Of a stretch of 34,008 nt of DNA, positions 16,799 to 26,544 are shown one piece after another (position 1 is the stretch's first letter; every line of letters begins with the position of its first letter). The position numbers and the translations under genes were made by a program. The notes below the pieces were generated by a model that saw only the letters and a program-made list of their open reading frames with translations, was not told where the DNA came from and did not search any database. This DNA is from Campylobacteraceae bacterium (GTDB lineage Bacteria > Campylobacterota > Campylobacteria > Campylobacterales > Sulfurovaceae), in assembly GCA_027036015.1 (NCBI GenBank), contig JALVTH010000040.1, positions 1 through 34,008 of the forward strand. The letters run 5' to 3'.

Positions 16799-17358
16799 AC
16801 TCTTTCTAAATATTTTCCTTCAACAGTATCTACTTTAATATAATCACCCTCTAAAATATGAAAAGGCACTTGCACTACTGCACCACTCTCAAGCGTTGCT
16901 GGTTTTTTGCCACCTTGTGTATCGCCTTTAAAGTTTGGTGGAGTCTCAACTACTTTTAATACAACAGTTTGAGGAAGTTCAACTGATATTGGCTTGCCTT
17001 TATGAAATAAAATATCCACTTCCATTCCATCAACCATAAAATCAAAATTCTCTTTACCAACTTGATCTAAAGTCAATCCAAGTTGTTCAAAAGTCTCTGT
17101 GTCCATAAATTGCAAAAATTCACCATCATCATATAGATATTGCATTTTTCTATATTCAAGTTCAGGCACTTCAAATTTATCTCCAGCATGAACGGTTCGT
17201 TCAATTACTCTTCCATTTTGCAAATTTTTTACTTTCATTCTAACAAATGCTGCACCCTTACCTGGCTTTACATGTAAAAAGTCAATTACTTTATAAGGGC
17301 TTCCATCAATTTCTAAACGTACACCTTTTTTAATATCACCCATTCCAATTGTAGCCAT
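16789..17358 (-). CDS. efp: translation elongation factor P
   Basis: Relieves ribosome stalling at polyproline. I choose the ATG at 17358 ([12 protein letters not shown]), which has AAAAGGAG nine bases upstream and gives 189 residues, the normal size; an in-frame start further out would add 13 unusual residues. The three-domain layout is intact. The tip loop of domain I reads KPGKGAAF, with the Lys that is modified in many bacteria, and domain III carries [11 protein letters not shown]. It has its own promoter and sits between the nap and efflux terminators as a single-gene unit. Confidence 0.96.
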   Translation of the reverse strand: MATIGMGDIKKGVRLEIDGSPYKVIDFLHVKPGKGAAFVRMKVKNLQNGRVIERTVHAGDKFEVPELEYRKMQYLYDDGEFLQFMDTETFEQLGLTLDQVGKENFDFMVDGMEVDILFHKGKPISVELPQTVVLKVVETPPNFKGDTQGGKKPATLESGAVVQVPFHILEGDYIKVDTVEGKYLERVKK

Positions 17359-17386
17359 AAAAATACTCCTTTTCTTGCTTTGCAAA

Positions 17387-17392
17387 ATTATA
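17387..17392 (-). promoter_or_regulatory. efp -10 element
   Basis: TATAAT on the minus strand (17392-17387), 28 bases before the efp ATG. The -35 region would overlap the T-tract of the efflux-operon terminator and shows no good consensus. Transcription would start near 17380. Confidence 0.55.
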
Positions 17393-17404
17393 TTCAAAAA
17401 AAGT

Positions 17405-17427
17405 AAAAAAAAGCAGCAAAAGCTGCT
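17405..17427 (-). terminator. rho-independent terminator of the efflux operon
   Basis: On the minus strand, AGCAGC-TTTT-GCTGCT forms a 6-bp stem (17427-17412) followed by a T-run (complement of 17412-17405). It lies just past the stop of the C-terminal half-RND gene and separates it from efp. Confidence 0.88.
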
Positions 17428-17432
17428 ATTAA

Positions 17433-19166
17433 TTATTTAGTAATTGAAATATTTGATTTGTCGTGATGGTAAGGAATCTCATCATCAAAATTCATAGCTT
17501 TTGTATTATCAAGCAATACTGGAACAAAAATTAACGAAACAAAAACAGCTGCAACTGTTCCAGAAATGAGTGCAACTCCAAGTCCACCAAAAATTGGATC
17601 ACTTGCAAGCAAAGCTGAGCCTAAAATAATAGCAATTGCAGTTAAAAAGATTGGTTTAGCTCTTGTAGCAGAAGCAATTGCAATTGCACGGCGCTTTTTA
17701 ATGCCGTGAGCTTCCATTAGTGCTTTTGCAAAGTCAATTAAAAGCAGTGAGTTTCTTGAACTAATTCCCATGAGTGCAATAAATCCAATAAGACTTGTTG
17801 CTGTTAAAAAGAATGTATCTCTTGTTACCAAATCTGCAACCCAGTGCCCTACAATTACTCCAATAATAGATAAAAAGCTTCCAGCAAGCACAATACCACT
17901 AAGTGTATAACTCTTATAATAAATTACCAAAAGTAAGAAAATCAAAACCAATGCACCAATAAATGCTCCACCTAAATCTCTAAAAGTATCAAGTGTTACT
18001 TTCATCTCTCCATCCCAGCGAAGCAAAAATTTCTCACCTGTTTTTTTATCGGTTAAATGCAAATCAAACATATAAGTGCTCATTCCTGGCTCTTTTTCTA
18101 CTTTATAGCCATGCTTACTAAAGTATTTAATCATTCTATCTCTTGCTTCTAAAAGTGGATAAACTTGAGACTCTTCATCTGCTTCTGCAATAACATTAAT
18201 CATTCTTCGTAAGTCTTTATGCATAATCATTGGATTTGATGGTACTTCTTTAATATCAACAACTTCAGTTAAAGGAACAAGCATACCCATTCTATTCATA
18301 AGATGCATAGATGAAAGTTTATCTTTTAAGGCTTCTAATGATTTGGTATTAAATTTTTTCGTTTGTGGATCTAAAACCAAAAAGATATTAACTTGATCTG
18401 GCTCTTTTGCTGAATTTTTATGAGCAATCACCATTCCTTCAAACGCTAAATAGATAATTTTATTTACCTGATCAACCGTTAATCCACTTTTTGCAATTTT
18501 ATCTTTATTTGGAATTAACTCATACTTTTTATAAATATCATCAGCCATAATATCAACATCTACAACTTTTGGCACTTTTGATAAAATATTTGCAACTTGG
18601 AAAGAGAGTTCTCTAATTTTTTTCAAATTATCTCCAGTTACTTCTACAACGAGCGATGCAAGTGTTGGAGGACCTGCTGGTTGTTCAATAAATTTAATTA
18701 CCGTTCCTTTTACTAAAGGCTCACACTTTTTCTTAACAATTGGGCGAAGGCGATGCACCATCATATAACTTGTCTCATCTCTTTCGTGCTTATCAGTTAA
18801 GTTTACAGCAATTTCAGCAACATTTTCGCTATTTTTCATACCAGAGCCCTTTACAAGCCCTGCATAATCAAGAGGAATCCCCATTCCAGCATAAAGCTCC
18901 ATATTAATAATCTCTTTTTCATCTTTAAGACTATCTATGACACATTGAGCCACTTTTTTAGTTTGTTCAATGGAACTTCCAGTTGGTGTATCAATATAGA
19001 TAGAAAAAGTATTATCACTTTTTCCTGGAAGCATTTTTGCCTTTACAATTTTTGTTGGCAACATCATTATTGAGCCAACAAGCGCTAAAAGCGTAATAAG
19101 CACAACTAACATTTTATTCTTTTTACTATCTAAAATCTTATAAACAAACTCTTCAAATCGTTTCAT
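17433..19166 (-). CDS. RND efflux transporter, C-terminal half
   Basis: A 577-residue protein corresponding to the second half of an RND pump: TM7 at about 18-36, one large periplasmic loop, and TM8-12 from about 400 onward. The TM10 relay motif reads [14 protein letters not shown] with R471 and D478, where AcrB has a lysine. It begins at an ATG overlapping the stop of the N-terminal half (ATGA) with its own ribosome site AAGGAG, so it is a designed separate gene and not a nonsense fragment. It must pair with the upstream half, giving a product of 1121 residues in two chains. The substrate is unknown; the DA motif in the partner resembles heavy-metal and HAE-type pumps. Confidence 0.9.
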   Translation of the reverse strand: MKRFEEFVYKILDSKKNKMLVVLITLLALVGSIMMLPTKIVKAKMLPGKSDNTFSIYIDTPTGSSIEQTKKVAQCVIDSLKDEKEIINMELYAGMGIPLDYAGLVKGSGMKNSENVAEIAVNLTDKHERDETSYMMVHRLRPIVKKKCEPLVKGTVIKFIEQPAGPPTLASLVVEVTGDNLKKIRELSFQVANILSKVPKVVDVDIMADDIYKKYELIPNKDKIAKSGLTVDQVNKIIYLAFEGMVIAHKNSAKEPDQVNIFLVLDPQTKKFNTKSLEALKDKLSSMHLMNRMGMLVPLTEVVDIKEVPSNPMIMHKDLRRMINVIAEADEESQVYPLLEARDRMIKYFSKHGYKVEKEPGMSTYMFDLHLTDKKTGEKFLLRWDGEMKVTLDTFRDLGGAFIGALVLIFLLLVIYYKSYTLSGIVLAGSFLSIIGVIVGHWVADLVTRDTFFLTATSLIGFIALMGISSRNSLLLIDFAKALMEAHGIKKRRAIAIASATRAKPIFLTAIAIILGSALLASDPIFGGLGVALISGTVAAVFVSLIFVPVLLDNTKAMNFDDEIPYHHDKSNISITK

Positions 19167-20797
19167 GAAGGATTCTCCTTCTTATGTTTTTGATGGTGAT
19201 GATGATGTTTGTGCACTGGCTTTTTAAGCAATTTATAACTTAAATAAGGCGTAAAGATATAAGCTACTACTAAAGAAGCAATAAGTGCTACTGGAACGTT
19301 TAGTGGAATTGGCTTCATAAATGCTCCCATCATTCCACCAACAAAAAGCATTGGAATCATTGTCATAATAATTGCAAGTGTTGCAATATTTGTTGGTGGT
19401 CCAATTTCATCAGTAGCCTCTACCAATAATACGTCCATTGGTTTCTCTTCACTTTCATGTGAGTGTAAGTGTCTATGAATATTTTCAATCACAATAATTG
19501 CTGCATCAACCAAAAGCCCCAGTGAAAGCAAAAAGGCAAAGAGTGTAATCCTATTAATTGTTTGGCCACCAATAAATGCAATAAAAAGCGTAATTGCTAA
19601 AATTGCTGGAACTGTAAAAGTTACAATCATTGCCTCTTTAAATCCAAGTGCAAAAATAAGCATTACAGCAATAATTGCAATTGTAATTAAAAGATGATCT
19701 ACAAGCTCATTAACTGCATCATTTGCTCTTTTCCCATAATCTCTGGTAATTACAAATCCAATTCCTTCTTTATGCAATTGCTCTTTCATAGAATTTAAAA
19801 GCTTTATCACATCATGTGCAACAAATACAGCATTTGTTCCTTTAAGTTTTGCAACAGTTAGAGTAATTTGCTCTTTTAGTGGAGAAAATTTTGCTTTTCT
19901 AAGTTCTTCTAAATTTTTTCCTTTTTTGAAAGTTATGTAAGTTTTTTTAAAGTTTTGAAAATCAATTCCACGTGTAACTTTTGCTACATCTTTTAAATAG
20001 ATTGGTGAACCCATATAACTTGCAACAATAACATTTTTTAAATCATCAACACTCTCAATTGCATTTTTTACACCAAACATCAAAAGTTTTTTCGTTTTGG
20101 TTCTCCCTTTTACATCTGGCACATCAACAGCAATTGATTGTACCGCTTTCATAATCTGACCAAGTGAAAGGTGATATCCAGATAGTTTATTTAAATCAAC
20201 TTCTACGTTAAATTGAGGTTTATGAGCACCTACTAAAGTTGTTTTTGCAACATTTTTTACAGCATTAACTTTTTGCTGAATCTTTCTTGTAATTTTAAAA
20301 AGCTTTTCATAATTAACTTTCGTCCCCTTTATAGGATAAAAAGCTACTGTTAAAATTGGAATATCAATATCAATATCAAATGGTTTTACTAAAGGCTGCA
20401 TAACACCTTTTGGCATCTTATCCATATTTTGCATTACTTTATCATAAAGCTTTAAGTTTGCATCTTCTCTTCGCTCTCCAATTTTATAGACAACATTTAC
20501 AATTCCAACATTATTCATCGCCATTCCATAAATATGCTTAATCCCTTGAATTTCTCTTAACTTTCTCTCAAGTGGATTAACAATAACATTTTCAACTTCT
20601 TTTGGAGAGGCTCCAGGCATTGGAACTATGACTGATCCTCCACTAATTGCAATTTGTGGATCTTCTTCTCTTGGCATAATCTCTAAAGAGATAAATCCAA
20701 GAATTAAAATTGCAATTCCTAAAACTGATGTTAAAGGATTCGTTAAAAATCCTTTGGCTAATTTTCCAGCCCAATCTTTTGGCGTATAATTTACCAT
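19163..20797 (-). CDS. RND efflux transporter, N-terminal half, with His-rich tail
   Basis: A 544-residue protein equal to the first half of an RND pump: TM1 at about 22-40, a periplasmic loop with two porter-like subdomains (EEDPQIAISG near 44, PMPGASPKEVENVI near 59), and TM2-6 at about 366-525. TM4 reads GLLVDAAIIVIEN with relay residue D431. The loop after TM4 has alternating histidines (H441, H443, H445, H447), and the protein ends with VHKHHHHHQKH (528-538), both on the cytoplasmic side, which suggests metal binding. AAAGGG precedes the ATG, 12 bases after the adaptor gene. The break lies in the cytoplasmic linker between TM6 and TM7. Confidence 0.9.
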   Translation of the reverse strand: MVNYTPKDWAGKLAKGFLTNPLTSVLGIAILILGFISLEIMPREEDPQIAISGGSVIVPMPGASPKEVENVIVNPLERKLREIQGIKHIYGMAMNNVGIVNVVYKIGERREDANLKLYDKVMQNMDKMPKGVMQPLVKPFDIDIDIPILTVAFYPIKGTKVNYEKLFKITRKIQQKVNAVKNVAKTTLVGAHKPQFNVEVDLNKLSGYHLSLGQIMKAVQSIAVDVPDVKGRTKTKKLLMFGVKNAIESVDDLKNVIVASYMGSPIYLKDVAKVTRGIDFQNFKKTYITFKKGKNLEELRKAKFSPLKEQITLTVAKLKGTNAVFVAHDVIKLLNSMKEQLHKEGIGFVITRDYGKRANDAVNELVDHLLITIAIIAVMLIFALGFKEAMIVTFTVPAILAITLFIAFIGGQTINRITLFAFLLSLGLLVDAAIIVIENIHRHLHSHESEEKPMDVLLVEATDEIGPPTNIATLAIIMTMIPMLFVGGMMGAFMKPIPLNVPVALIASLVVAYIFTPYLSYKLLKKPVHKHHHHHQKHKKENPS

Positions 20798-20809
20798 ACT
20801 TTACCCTTT

Positions 20810-21610
20810 TTAGTTTTTAGGAATAATGACTTTGGTATACATTCCAGGAAATACAGTTTTGCCTTTATGATCAAAACTTATTTTTATTTTAAATTTATGC
20901 GTCATTGGATTAGAACTTGGAATAATTGCACTAATTTTTCCTTCTTCTTTTAATCCTATTGAAGGAATTTCAATTTGCACTTTTTTACCAAGAGGAGCAT
21001 ATTTTAACTCTTGCTCACTAAGCTCAGTTACCACTCTTAATTTACTTAAATCAGTTAAAACTAAAACTGGCATTCCAGGAATTTGAATTTCTCCTTCATT
21101 TGCCATTTTTCTAACAATAACTCCATCATTTGGAGCTTTTATTTTTAAATATTTATATTGTTCTAAAACTTGTTTTTTCTTAGCCTCAGCTTGTTTAACT
21201 TGCTTTTTTGCAATTCTTACCATATCACGCATATTTTTCGCTGCAAGCTCCATATTTTCAAGCTCAAATTTTGAAACCATTCCTTTTTTATAAAGTCTTT
21301 TATGGCGTGCTAAATTAATTAAAACATTATTTAATTGATTTTCATTCATTTGTAATGCAAGTTGCGCTTGAGAAATTGCCAAATCAACTTGTGTTACCAT
21401 TGCATCAATCTCTTTAGAATCAATCTCATAAAGCAAATCACCTTTTTTGACCATATCTCCTTCACTAACTTTCATATTTTTAATAAAGCCCATAAAACGG
21501 CTTGTTATCATTTTTTGATTATCTGATTGAACGGTTCCACTAAGCTCTATAACATCTTTAGCTACCAGCACACTTGTTAAAATCGTAAAAAAAAGAATAA
21601 TCTTTTTCAT
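20810..21610 (-). CDS. efflux periplasmic adaptor (membrane fusion protein)
   Basis: Bridges the RND pump and the outer-membrane channel. The 266-residue protein has a Sec signal (KKIILFFTILTSVLVA), a lipoyl-like half (GFIKNMKVSEGDMVKKGDLLYEID), a coiled-coil hairpin at about 75-155, the second lipoyl half (KIKAPNDGVIVRKMANEGE near 160) and a beta-barrel domain (LRVVTELSEQELKYAPLGK onward). There is no lipobox cysteine. It is shorter than AcrA because the membrane-proximal domain is nearly absent, as in some CusB- or HlyD-like adaptors. The start has AAGGAG and follows the TolC-like gene by nine bases. Confidence 0.92.
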   Translation of the reverse strand: MKKIILFFTILTSVLVAKDVIELSGTVQSDNQKMITSRFMGFIKNMKVSEGDMVKKGDLLYEIDSKEIDAMVTQVDLAISQAQLALQMNENQLNNVLINLARHKRLYKKGMVSKFELENMELAAKNMRDMVRIAKKQVKQAEAKKKQVLEQYKYLKIKAPNDGVIVRKMANEGEIQIPGMPVLVLTDLSKLRVVTELSEQELKYAPLGKKVQIEIPSIGLKEEGKISAIIPSSNPMTHKFKIKISFDHKGKTVFPGMYTKVIIPKN

Positions 21611-21619
21611 TTGCGCTCC

Positions 21620-23026
21620 TTATGAATTTAATACTTCTTGAAGTTTTAAGATTTTTTCATTTCTTTCATTTTTAATTTTAAGTAATTGCATCAATACCTG
21701 AACCTCATTTGATTGCTTAATTAAAAGATCTGTAATAGAAACTAAGCCCTCTTTATACTTTGCTCTATAAGTTAAATAGATTCTATGAGCAACTTTATAT
21801 TGTTTCTCATAACTTCTTACTCTCGCTTGCAAACTTTTAATTTGCGCTTTTAATTTTTGCACTTTAAGCCAAATCCCTTTTTTAGCTAACTCAACCTGTG
21901 TTGCAACTTGCAAATATTTACTTTTTGCTTTTTCATAAGCAGCTTTATCTCCGCCACCATTAAAAAGATTCCATTTTAATTGCACTCCTACGGTGTAAAA
22001 ATCTCTCTCTTTTAATTGATGAGGAAAAATTTTTTTATCTGCAAAGCCATACTCTGCAAATGCACCCACTGTAGGTTTAAACTTTGCTTTTGCAAGTTCA
22101 ACAGCATCTTTACTAATAGAAAGTCCTAATTTTGCTTTTGCTATATCTAAACTTTTTGCTTCAATAATCTCTTTAGTAGCAGTTGGAATTTTTGGCATAT
22201 GTCTTGGGGGGATAATTGAATCTACTTTAGTATTTAACAAAAATGAAAGATAGTAATAGGCAAGTTGTTTATTAAGTTTTGCTTCATCAAGCATTGCATC
22301 AACTTCGGCTAACTTTGCATCTACTTCCATAATATCAGTCTCAAGTGCATATCCTTCTTTTTTCATCTCTTTTATTACGTTTTTAAGTGTTGCAACATTT
22401 CTTCTAATTTTGTATAAATTGGCTATAAAGTTATTTACAAGTGCAATATTATAAAAGGTCTTTTTGAGTTCAAACTTTTTTAGAGCTAAAAGCTTTTTTG
22501 TATCAAGTTGACTCATTTCATACATTTTTTTTGTAATAGCTCTGTATGAGCTTAACATTCCACCAGTATATAAAGGTAATTTATAGGTAAATTTATATGC
22601 AAAATGATTTCTTGCTTTTGGATAATTAAGTTTTTTAGGTTGAATATTTAAAATTGAACCCATTCCTTTAGTAAATCCTTTTGGCAAATGTCCTGGATAA
22701 GCATTCATATTTTCTAATACTTGTCCCATAGGTGCTAAAAACTCATCAAACCCAAAATCAGCAAAAGAAGCCTCTCTACTTTGCATTTTAAAGCCAAAAA
22801 CATTTCCAGCATCATTTGAGCGAAGAGCCATAAAAGTAAAATCTAAGCTACCAAAACTTTTTGCTTTTACAGCTACATGATCATAATATTTCATTGCCTC
22901 TTCATATTTGGCTGCTTTTATTTCTAAATTATTTTTTTCAAGCAATGCCAAAGCTTCTTGCAATTGTAAATGCTTTAACCCTGCAAATAAAGGCAAAGCC
23001 AAAAGCACAACAAATAATGCTCTCAT
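21620..23026 (-). CDS. TolC-family outer-membrane efflux protein
   Basis: Outer-membrane channel of the tripartite pump. The 468 residues begin with a Sec signal (RALFVVLLALPLFAG) and show the two-fold repeat of long helices typical of TolC, including KHLQLQEALALLEKNN at the N-terminus and WNLFNGGGDKAAYEKAKSKY near residue 355. A segment of about 70 residues at 65-140, rich in Gly, Phe and Pro, fits the first strand region with a longer loop than usual. There is no lipobox. It is the first gene of the operon TolC - adaptor - RND-N - RND-C, with AAAGGGG about eight bases before the ATG. Confidence 0.9.
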   Translation of the reverse strand: MRALFVVLLALPLFAGLKHLQLQEALALLEKNNLEIKAAKYEEAMKYYDHVAVKAKSFGSLDFTFMALRSNDAGNVFGFKMQSREASFADFGFDEFLAPMGQVLENMNAYPGHLPKGFTKGMGSILNIQPKKLNYPKARNHFAYKFTYKLPLYTGGMLSSYRAITKKMYEMSQLDTKKLLALKKFELKKTFYNIALVNNFIANLYKIRRNVATLKNVIKEMKKEGYALETDIMEVDAKLAEVDAMLDEAKLNKQLAYYYLSFLLNTKVDSIIPPRHMPKIPTATKEIIEAKSLDIAKAKLGLSISKDAVELAKAKFKPTVGAFAEYGFADKKIFPHQLKERDFYTVGVQLKWNLFNGGGDKAAYEKAKSKYLQVATQVELAKKGIWLKVQKLKAQIKSLQARVRSYEKQYKVAHRIYLTYRAKYKEGLVSITDLLIKQSNEVQVLMQLLKIKNERNEKILKLQEVLNS

Positions 23027-23054
23027 ATACTATTCCCCTTTTAAATAGTTTTGC

Positions 23055-23060
23055 ATAATA
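23055..23060 (-). promoter_or_regulatory. candidate -10 for the efflux operon
   Basis: TATTAT on the minus strand, 28 bases before the TolC-like start, with only a poor -35 match. The 162-base gap between 23027 and 23188 is almost pure A/T on this side and includes two near-identical AAAAAATTAAT copies (about 23098-23119) that could be an operator or simply composition. Confidence 0.35.
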
Positions 23061-23174
23061 TTAACATAATTAAAATCTATTCACTATTAAAAATACAAAA
23101 AAATTAATAAAAAATTAATGAATAAGTCAAAAAAAGTAATAAAAAAGCAAAAAATAAGTAAATATTATCGATAA

Positions 23175-23203
23175 GAAAAAAGTGCAGCTTATATTACTGC
23201 ACT
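23175..23203 (-). terminator. rho-independent terminator of the rpsA-serA unit
   Basis: On the minus strand, AGTGCAG / CTGCACT (23203-23197 and 23187-23181) forms a 7-bp stem followed by TTTTTTC. The serA stop codon lies inside the nine-base loop, so the hairpin overlaps the end of the coding region. Confidence 0.85.
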
Positions 23204-24781
23204 CTTAACACTTATGCATGCTGGAAGTTGTGAGAGTTCTTCTAAAAGCTCTTTTGGAGTGTCTTCATCAGTTTTAATAACAGCCAAAGCCAAGCCATCT
23301 TTATTTCTTCCAAGTCGAAAATCTGAAATATTAATGTTATATTTAGCAATTAAGCTTCCTACCTCTCCAATCACACCTGGTTCATCATTGTTTTTAAATA
23401 AAATAAGCTTTCCTTTTGGCTCTAAATCTAAAGAATATCCATCAATATCTACAACTCTTTGAATATTTTCACTAAAAACAGTCCCACTAATTTTAAATTC
23501 ATCCCCATTTTTAGTCGTTAATTTAATTGTTAATAAGTTTTTAAAAGCAATTGCATCATTTTGTGTCTCTTTATGAATTTCAATTGAGCGCTCTTTTGCT
23601 ACATATTCAGCATTAACATAGTTAATTTGTTCACCCAAAGCTTCTTTCAATGCTCCAACTACGGCAAATGTTGCTAAAGAATCAATATATTCGTTAATCT
23701 CGCCACTTGTGCTAACTTTAATTGAATCAATTCCGCTTCTTGTAACTTGAGCACCTAAATTTCCAAGTTTTTGAGCAAGCTCTAAATATGGACGCATAAA
23801 AGAAGGAAGTTCATTTTCTTTAATTGGTAAATTAAGTGCATTTGGATAAGCAACACCACGAACTGCAGAAAGTGCTGCCTCTACTGCTTGAATTGCAATA
23901 TTTCTTTGTGACTCTTTTGTATTTGCTCCAAGATGTGGAGTAACAGTTACATTATCTAAAACTAAAAGTGGATTATCAGTAGCTGGCTCTTTTTCAAATA
24001 CATCAAGCCCAGCCATCCAAATTTTTCCACTTTTTAATCCTTCATAAAGAGCTTTTTCATTATAAAGCCCACCTCTTGCACAATTTATTAAAATTACCCC
24101 ATCTTTCATTTTTGCAATCTCTTCTTTATCAATCATATTGATTGTTTCTGCATTTTTTGGGGTATGAATAGTAATAATATCACAGGCTAAAATATCATCA
24201 AAATTTGTCGTATATTTAATATCTAAATTGGTTGCTTTACTTGGATCAATATATGGGTCATATGTAATTACGTCCATTCCAAAAGCTTTAGCTCTAATAC
24301 CAACGCGTGAACCAATATTCCCAAAACCAATAATTCCTAATTTTTTACCCTTTAATTCAATTCCATACCAATCTTGGCGTCGCCAAATTCTATCATTTTT
24401 TAAATTGTTATGAGCATAAGGAAATTGTCTAACGCACGCTAACATATGTGCCATTGTTAGTTCAACTGCTGCAATCGTATTTGCAGTTGGCACATTCATT
24501 ACAATGATTCCTCTTTTGCTACAAGCATCAATATCTATATTATCAACACCAACTCCAGCTCTTACAATTGCTTTTAAATTTTTTGCATGCTCTAAAAGAT
24601 ATTCATCTACAGCAGTTGGACTTCTTGTAATAATAACGTCAGCATCAACGATTACTTTTTCAATTAACTCTTTTTTGTCAACATCTGCTGCATTTACATA
24701 TTCAACATCTTGAGCGGCTTCTAAAAGATCTAAACCACTTTGGTGAATATGATCACACACTACAACCTTATATTTAGCCAT
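23189..24781 (-). CDS. serA: D-3-phosphoglycerate dehydrogenase SerA
   Basis: First step of serine synthesis: oxidation of 3-phosphoglycerate to 3-phosphohydroxypyruvate with NAD. At about 530 residues it is the long form with an intervening domain. It shows the NAD-binding GIIGFGNIGSRVG near 148, catalytic Arg in NCARGG, Glu in DVFEKEP and His in TPHLGA, then the regulatory intervening domain at about 315-450 and a C-terminal ACT domain (NNDEPGVIGEVGSLIAKYNI), the usual serine sensor. I start at the ATG at 24781, preceded by AAGGTGGG; the TTG codon just before it is a less likely start. It follows rpsA by nine bases and is probably co-transcribed. Confidence 0.96.
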   Translation of the reverse strand: MAKYKVVVCDHIHQSGLDLLEAAQDVEYVNAADVDKKELIEKVIVDADVIITRSPTAVDEYLLEHAKNLKAIVRAGVGVDNIDIDACSKRGIIVMNVPTANTIAAVELTMAHMLACVRQFPYAHNNLKNDRIWRRQDWYGIELKGKKLGIIGFGNIGSRVGIRAKAFGMDVITYDPYIDPSKATNLDIKYTTNFDDILACDIITIHTPKNAETINMIDKEEIAKMKDGVILINCARGGLYNEKALYEGLKSGKIWMAGLDVFEKEPATDNPLLVLDNVTVTPHLGANTKESQRNIAIQAVEAALSAVRGVAYPNALNLPIKENELPSFMRPYLELAQKLGNLGAQVTRSGIDSIKVSTSGEINEYIDSLATFAVVGALKEALGEQINYVNAEYVAKERSIEIHKETQNDAIAFKNLLTIKLTTKNGDEFKISGTVFSENIQRVVDIDGYSLDLEPKGKLILFKNNDEPGVIGEVGSLIAKYNINISDFRLGRNKDGLALAVIKTDEDTPKELLEELSQLPACISVKSAVI

Positions 24782-24790
24782 CAACCCACC

Positions 24791-26458
24791 TTATTTTTGT
24801 TTTTCTTTAATAATGTCGCCAAGTTTGATTGAATCATCTTTATTAAACTCTTTTAAAGCTTCTTTTTCTTTTTGGCGCTCTAACTTCTTAACCGACGCTC
24901 TTACACGTCCATTTTTGGTATCGATAAATACAATAGAAGCTTCTATCTCTTGATCTTTATTAATTTCATCTATTTTTAAAGGATAAAGATCTTCTTTTCG
25001 AATTAGCGCATCAATTCCCTCATCTACTACAATAAAGACACCAAAATCTTTAATATCTTTTACTTTTCCTTTAATTGTGTCACCTACTTTATGATTTTTT
25101 GCAAATTTTTCAATAGGTGACTCTTCTAACGCTTTTTTACTTAAAGAGATTTTCTCTTTTTCGGTATCAATATTAATAATTTTAACTTCTACCTCATCAC
25201 CAACTTTTAAAATATCTTTACACTTTTTATTTTTATCCCAAGAACACTCTTGATTATGAAGCAAACCTTCTAAATTATCAATCTTTACAAATGCTCCAAA
25301 ATCGGTCACTGAAGTAACAACACCTTTTACTACATCTCCACTTTTATATATGTTGGCAAACTCTTCAATTGGTTTTGGCAAAAGGCGTTTTAAACTCACT
25401 CTTAATCTTTTATTTTCTTTATCAATTTCAATCACTTCTACATCAAGCTCATCGCCAATATTCAAATAATCTTTTGGATGTTTTACATTTTTATCCCATG
25501 AAATTTCCGAAACATGCAAAAAGGCTTCTAAATCTTCACCTAAATCTACAAAAGCCCCATAAGGCTCAATATTACTAACAGTTACTTTAATCGTATCACC
25601 AACTTCTAAAATTTCGTCAATCTTATCCCAAGGATTTGGCATCGCTTCTTTAATTGAGAGTGAGAGATGCTTTTTCTTTTTATCGTAATCTAACATTACA
25701 ACTTTAACCTCATCACCCTCATTAAAATATTTTGCAGGATTTACAGGCCCCTTATGCGATATTTGCGAATAGTGCACCAATCCATCAATCCCACCCACAT
25801 CAACAAACATTCCATAACTTGTAATTTTTTTCACTACTCCAGTTACTGGTTCAGTTGCATTTTTTAATCGATCTATAATTTCTTGAATACGCGCTTTTTC
25901 ACGTTCAATCAATTCTTTTCTTGAAACAATAACTGATTTTTTCTCTTTATCGACTTTTACAATAATTGCTTTTACTTTTTTCCCAACTGGATTGCTTTTA
26001 GGACTTATATACGACTCTGTTCTTGGCATAAAAAAATCAATCCCATCACACTCAACAATATACCCACCACGATTTTTTTTGGTAATAACTCCATCAATAA
26101 TATACTCCTGTGAATCATCATACTCTTGCAAAAACTCATCCATGGCAAGACGTTTTTTTGCTTGAGTGTATGAGACAATTGGACGCTCATTTTTAAAACC
26201 AAGTAATACAACAGGAATCTTATCGCCTTTTTGAAATTCAAGATTTCCTTCTTCGTCTCTTAATTGATTCAAAGAGATGATGGCTTCGTTTTTTTGCCCT
26301 ACTGAGATAATGGCTTGATTTTCTTCTTCGTTAATGCCTACTATCTCACCTTCAATTAATTCGTTTTTCTTTTCTTCGTTTTTAAAAGACTCTTCTAAAA
26401 GCTCTTCAAAGCTTTTTTCTTCTTGATTGTTTTGTTCGATTTCTTCGAAATTACTCAT
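24791..26458 (-). CDS. rpsA: 30S ribosomal protein S1
   Basis: mRNA-binding ribosomal protein needed for initiation on most messages. The 555 residues contain six S1 (OB-fold) repeats, at about 34-85, 98-165, 197-265, 282-350, 369-435 and 456-523. The first two are degenerate (ribosome-anchoring) and the next four canonical (for example GMFVDVGGIDGLVH and GAFVDLGEDLEAFLH). The tail is short and charged. A good promoter (26490-26518) stands 32 bases upstream, and the ribosome site is an AAAGGGTAGG stretch, in keeping with high expression. Confidence 0.96.
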   Translation of the reverse strand: MSNFEEIEQNNQEEKSFEELLEESFKNEEKKNELIEGEIVGINEEENQAIISVGQKNEAIISLNQLRDEEGNLEFQKGDKIPVVLLGFKNERPIVSYTQAKKRLAMDEFLQEYDDSQEYIIDGVITKKNRGGYIVECDGIDFFMPRTESYISPKSNPVGKKVKAIIVKVDKEKKSVIVSRKELIEREKARIQEIIDRLKNATEPVTGVVKKITSYGMFVDVGGIDGLVHYSQISHKGPVNPAKYFNEGDEVKVVMLDYDKKKKHLSLSIKEAMPNPWDKIDEILEVGDTIKVTVSNIEPYGAFVDLGEDLEAFLHVSEISWDKNVKHPKDYLNIGDELDVEVIEIDKENKRLRVSLKRLLPKPIEEFANIYKSGDVVKGVVTSVTDFGAFVKIDNLEGLLHNQECSWDKNKKCKDILKVGDEVEVKIINIDTEKEKISLSKKALEESPIEKFAKNHKVGDTIKGKVKDIKDFGVFIVVDEGIDALIRKEDLYPLKIDEINKDQEIEASIVFIDTKNGRVRASVKKLERQKEKEALKEFNKDDSIKLGDIIKEKQK

Positions 26459-26489
26459 TAAACCTACCCTTTTTCCAAATATGGCAATT

Positions 26490-26518
26490 ATTATACTATC
26501 TTTTTAATAAAATGTTAA
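26490..26518 (-). promoter_or_regulatory. near-consensus sigma70 promoter of rpsA
   Basis: Minus strand TTAACA (26518-26513), exactly 17 bases of spacer, then TATAAT (26495-26490). The start would be near 26483, giving a leader of about 25 bases. This is the best promoter by sequence in the window. Confidence 0.85.
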
Positions 26519-26544
26519 GAAATTTGCAAGAGAAAAAGAGATTT

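Noticed and set aside
23085-23175. AT-rich near-repeats as a CRISPR leader, origin or phage attachment site
   Set aside because: Only short, imperfect A/T runs (AAAAAATTAAT twice); no regular spacing, DnaA boxes, or integrase gene nearby.
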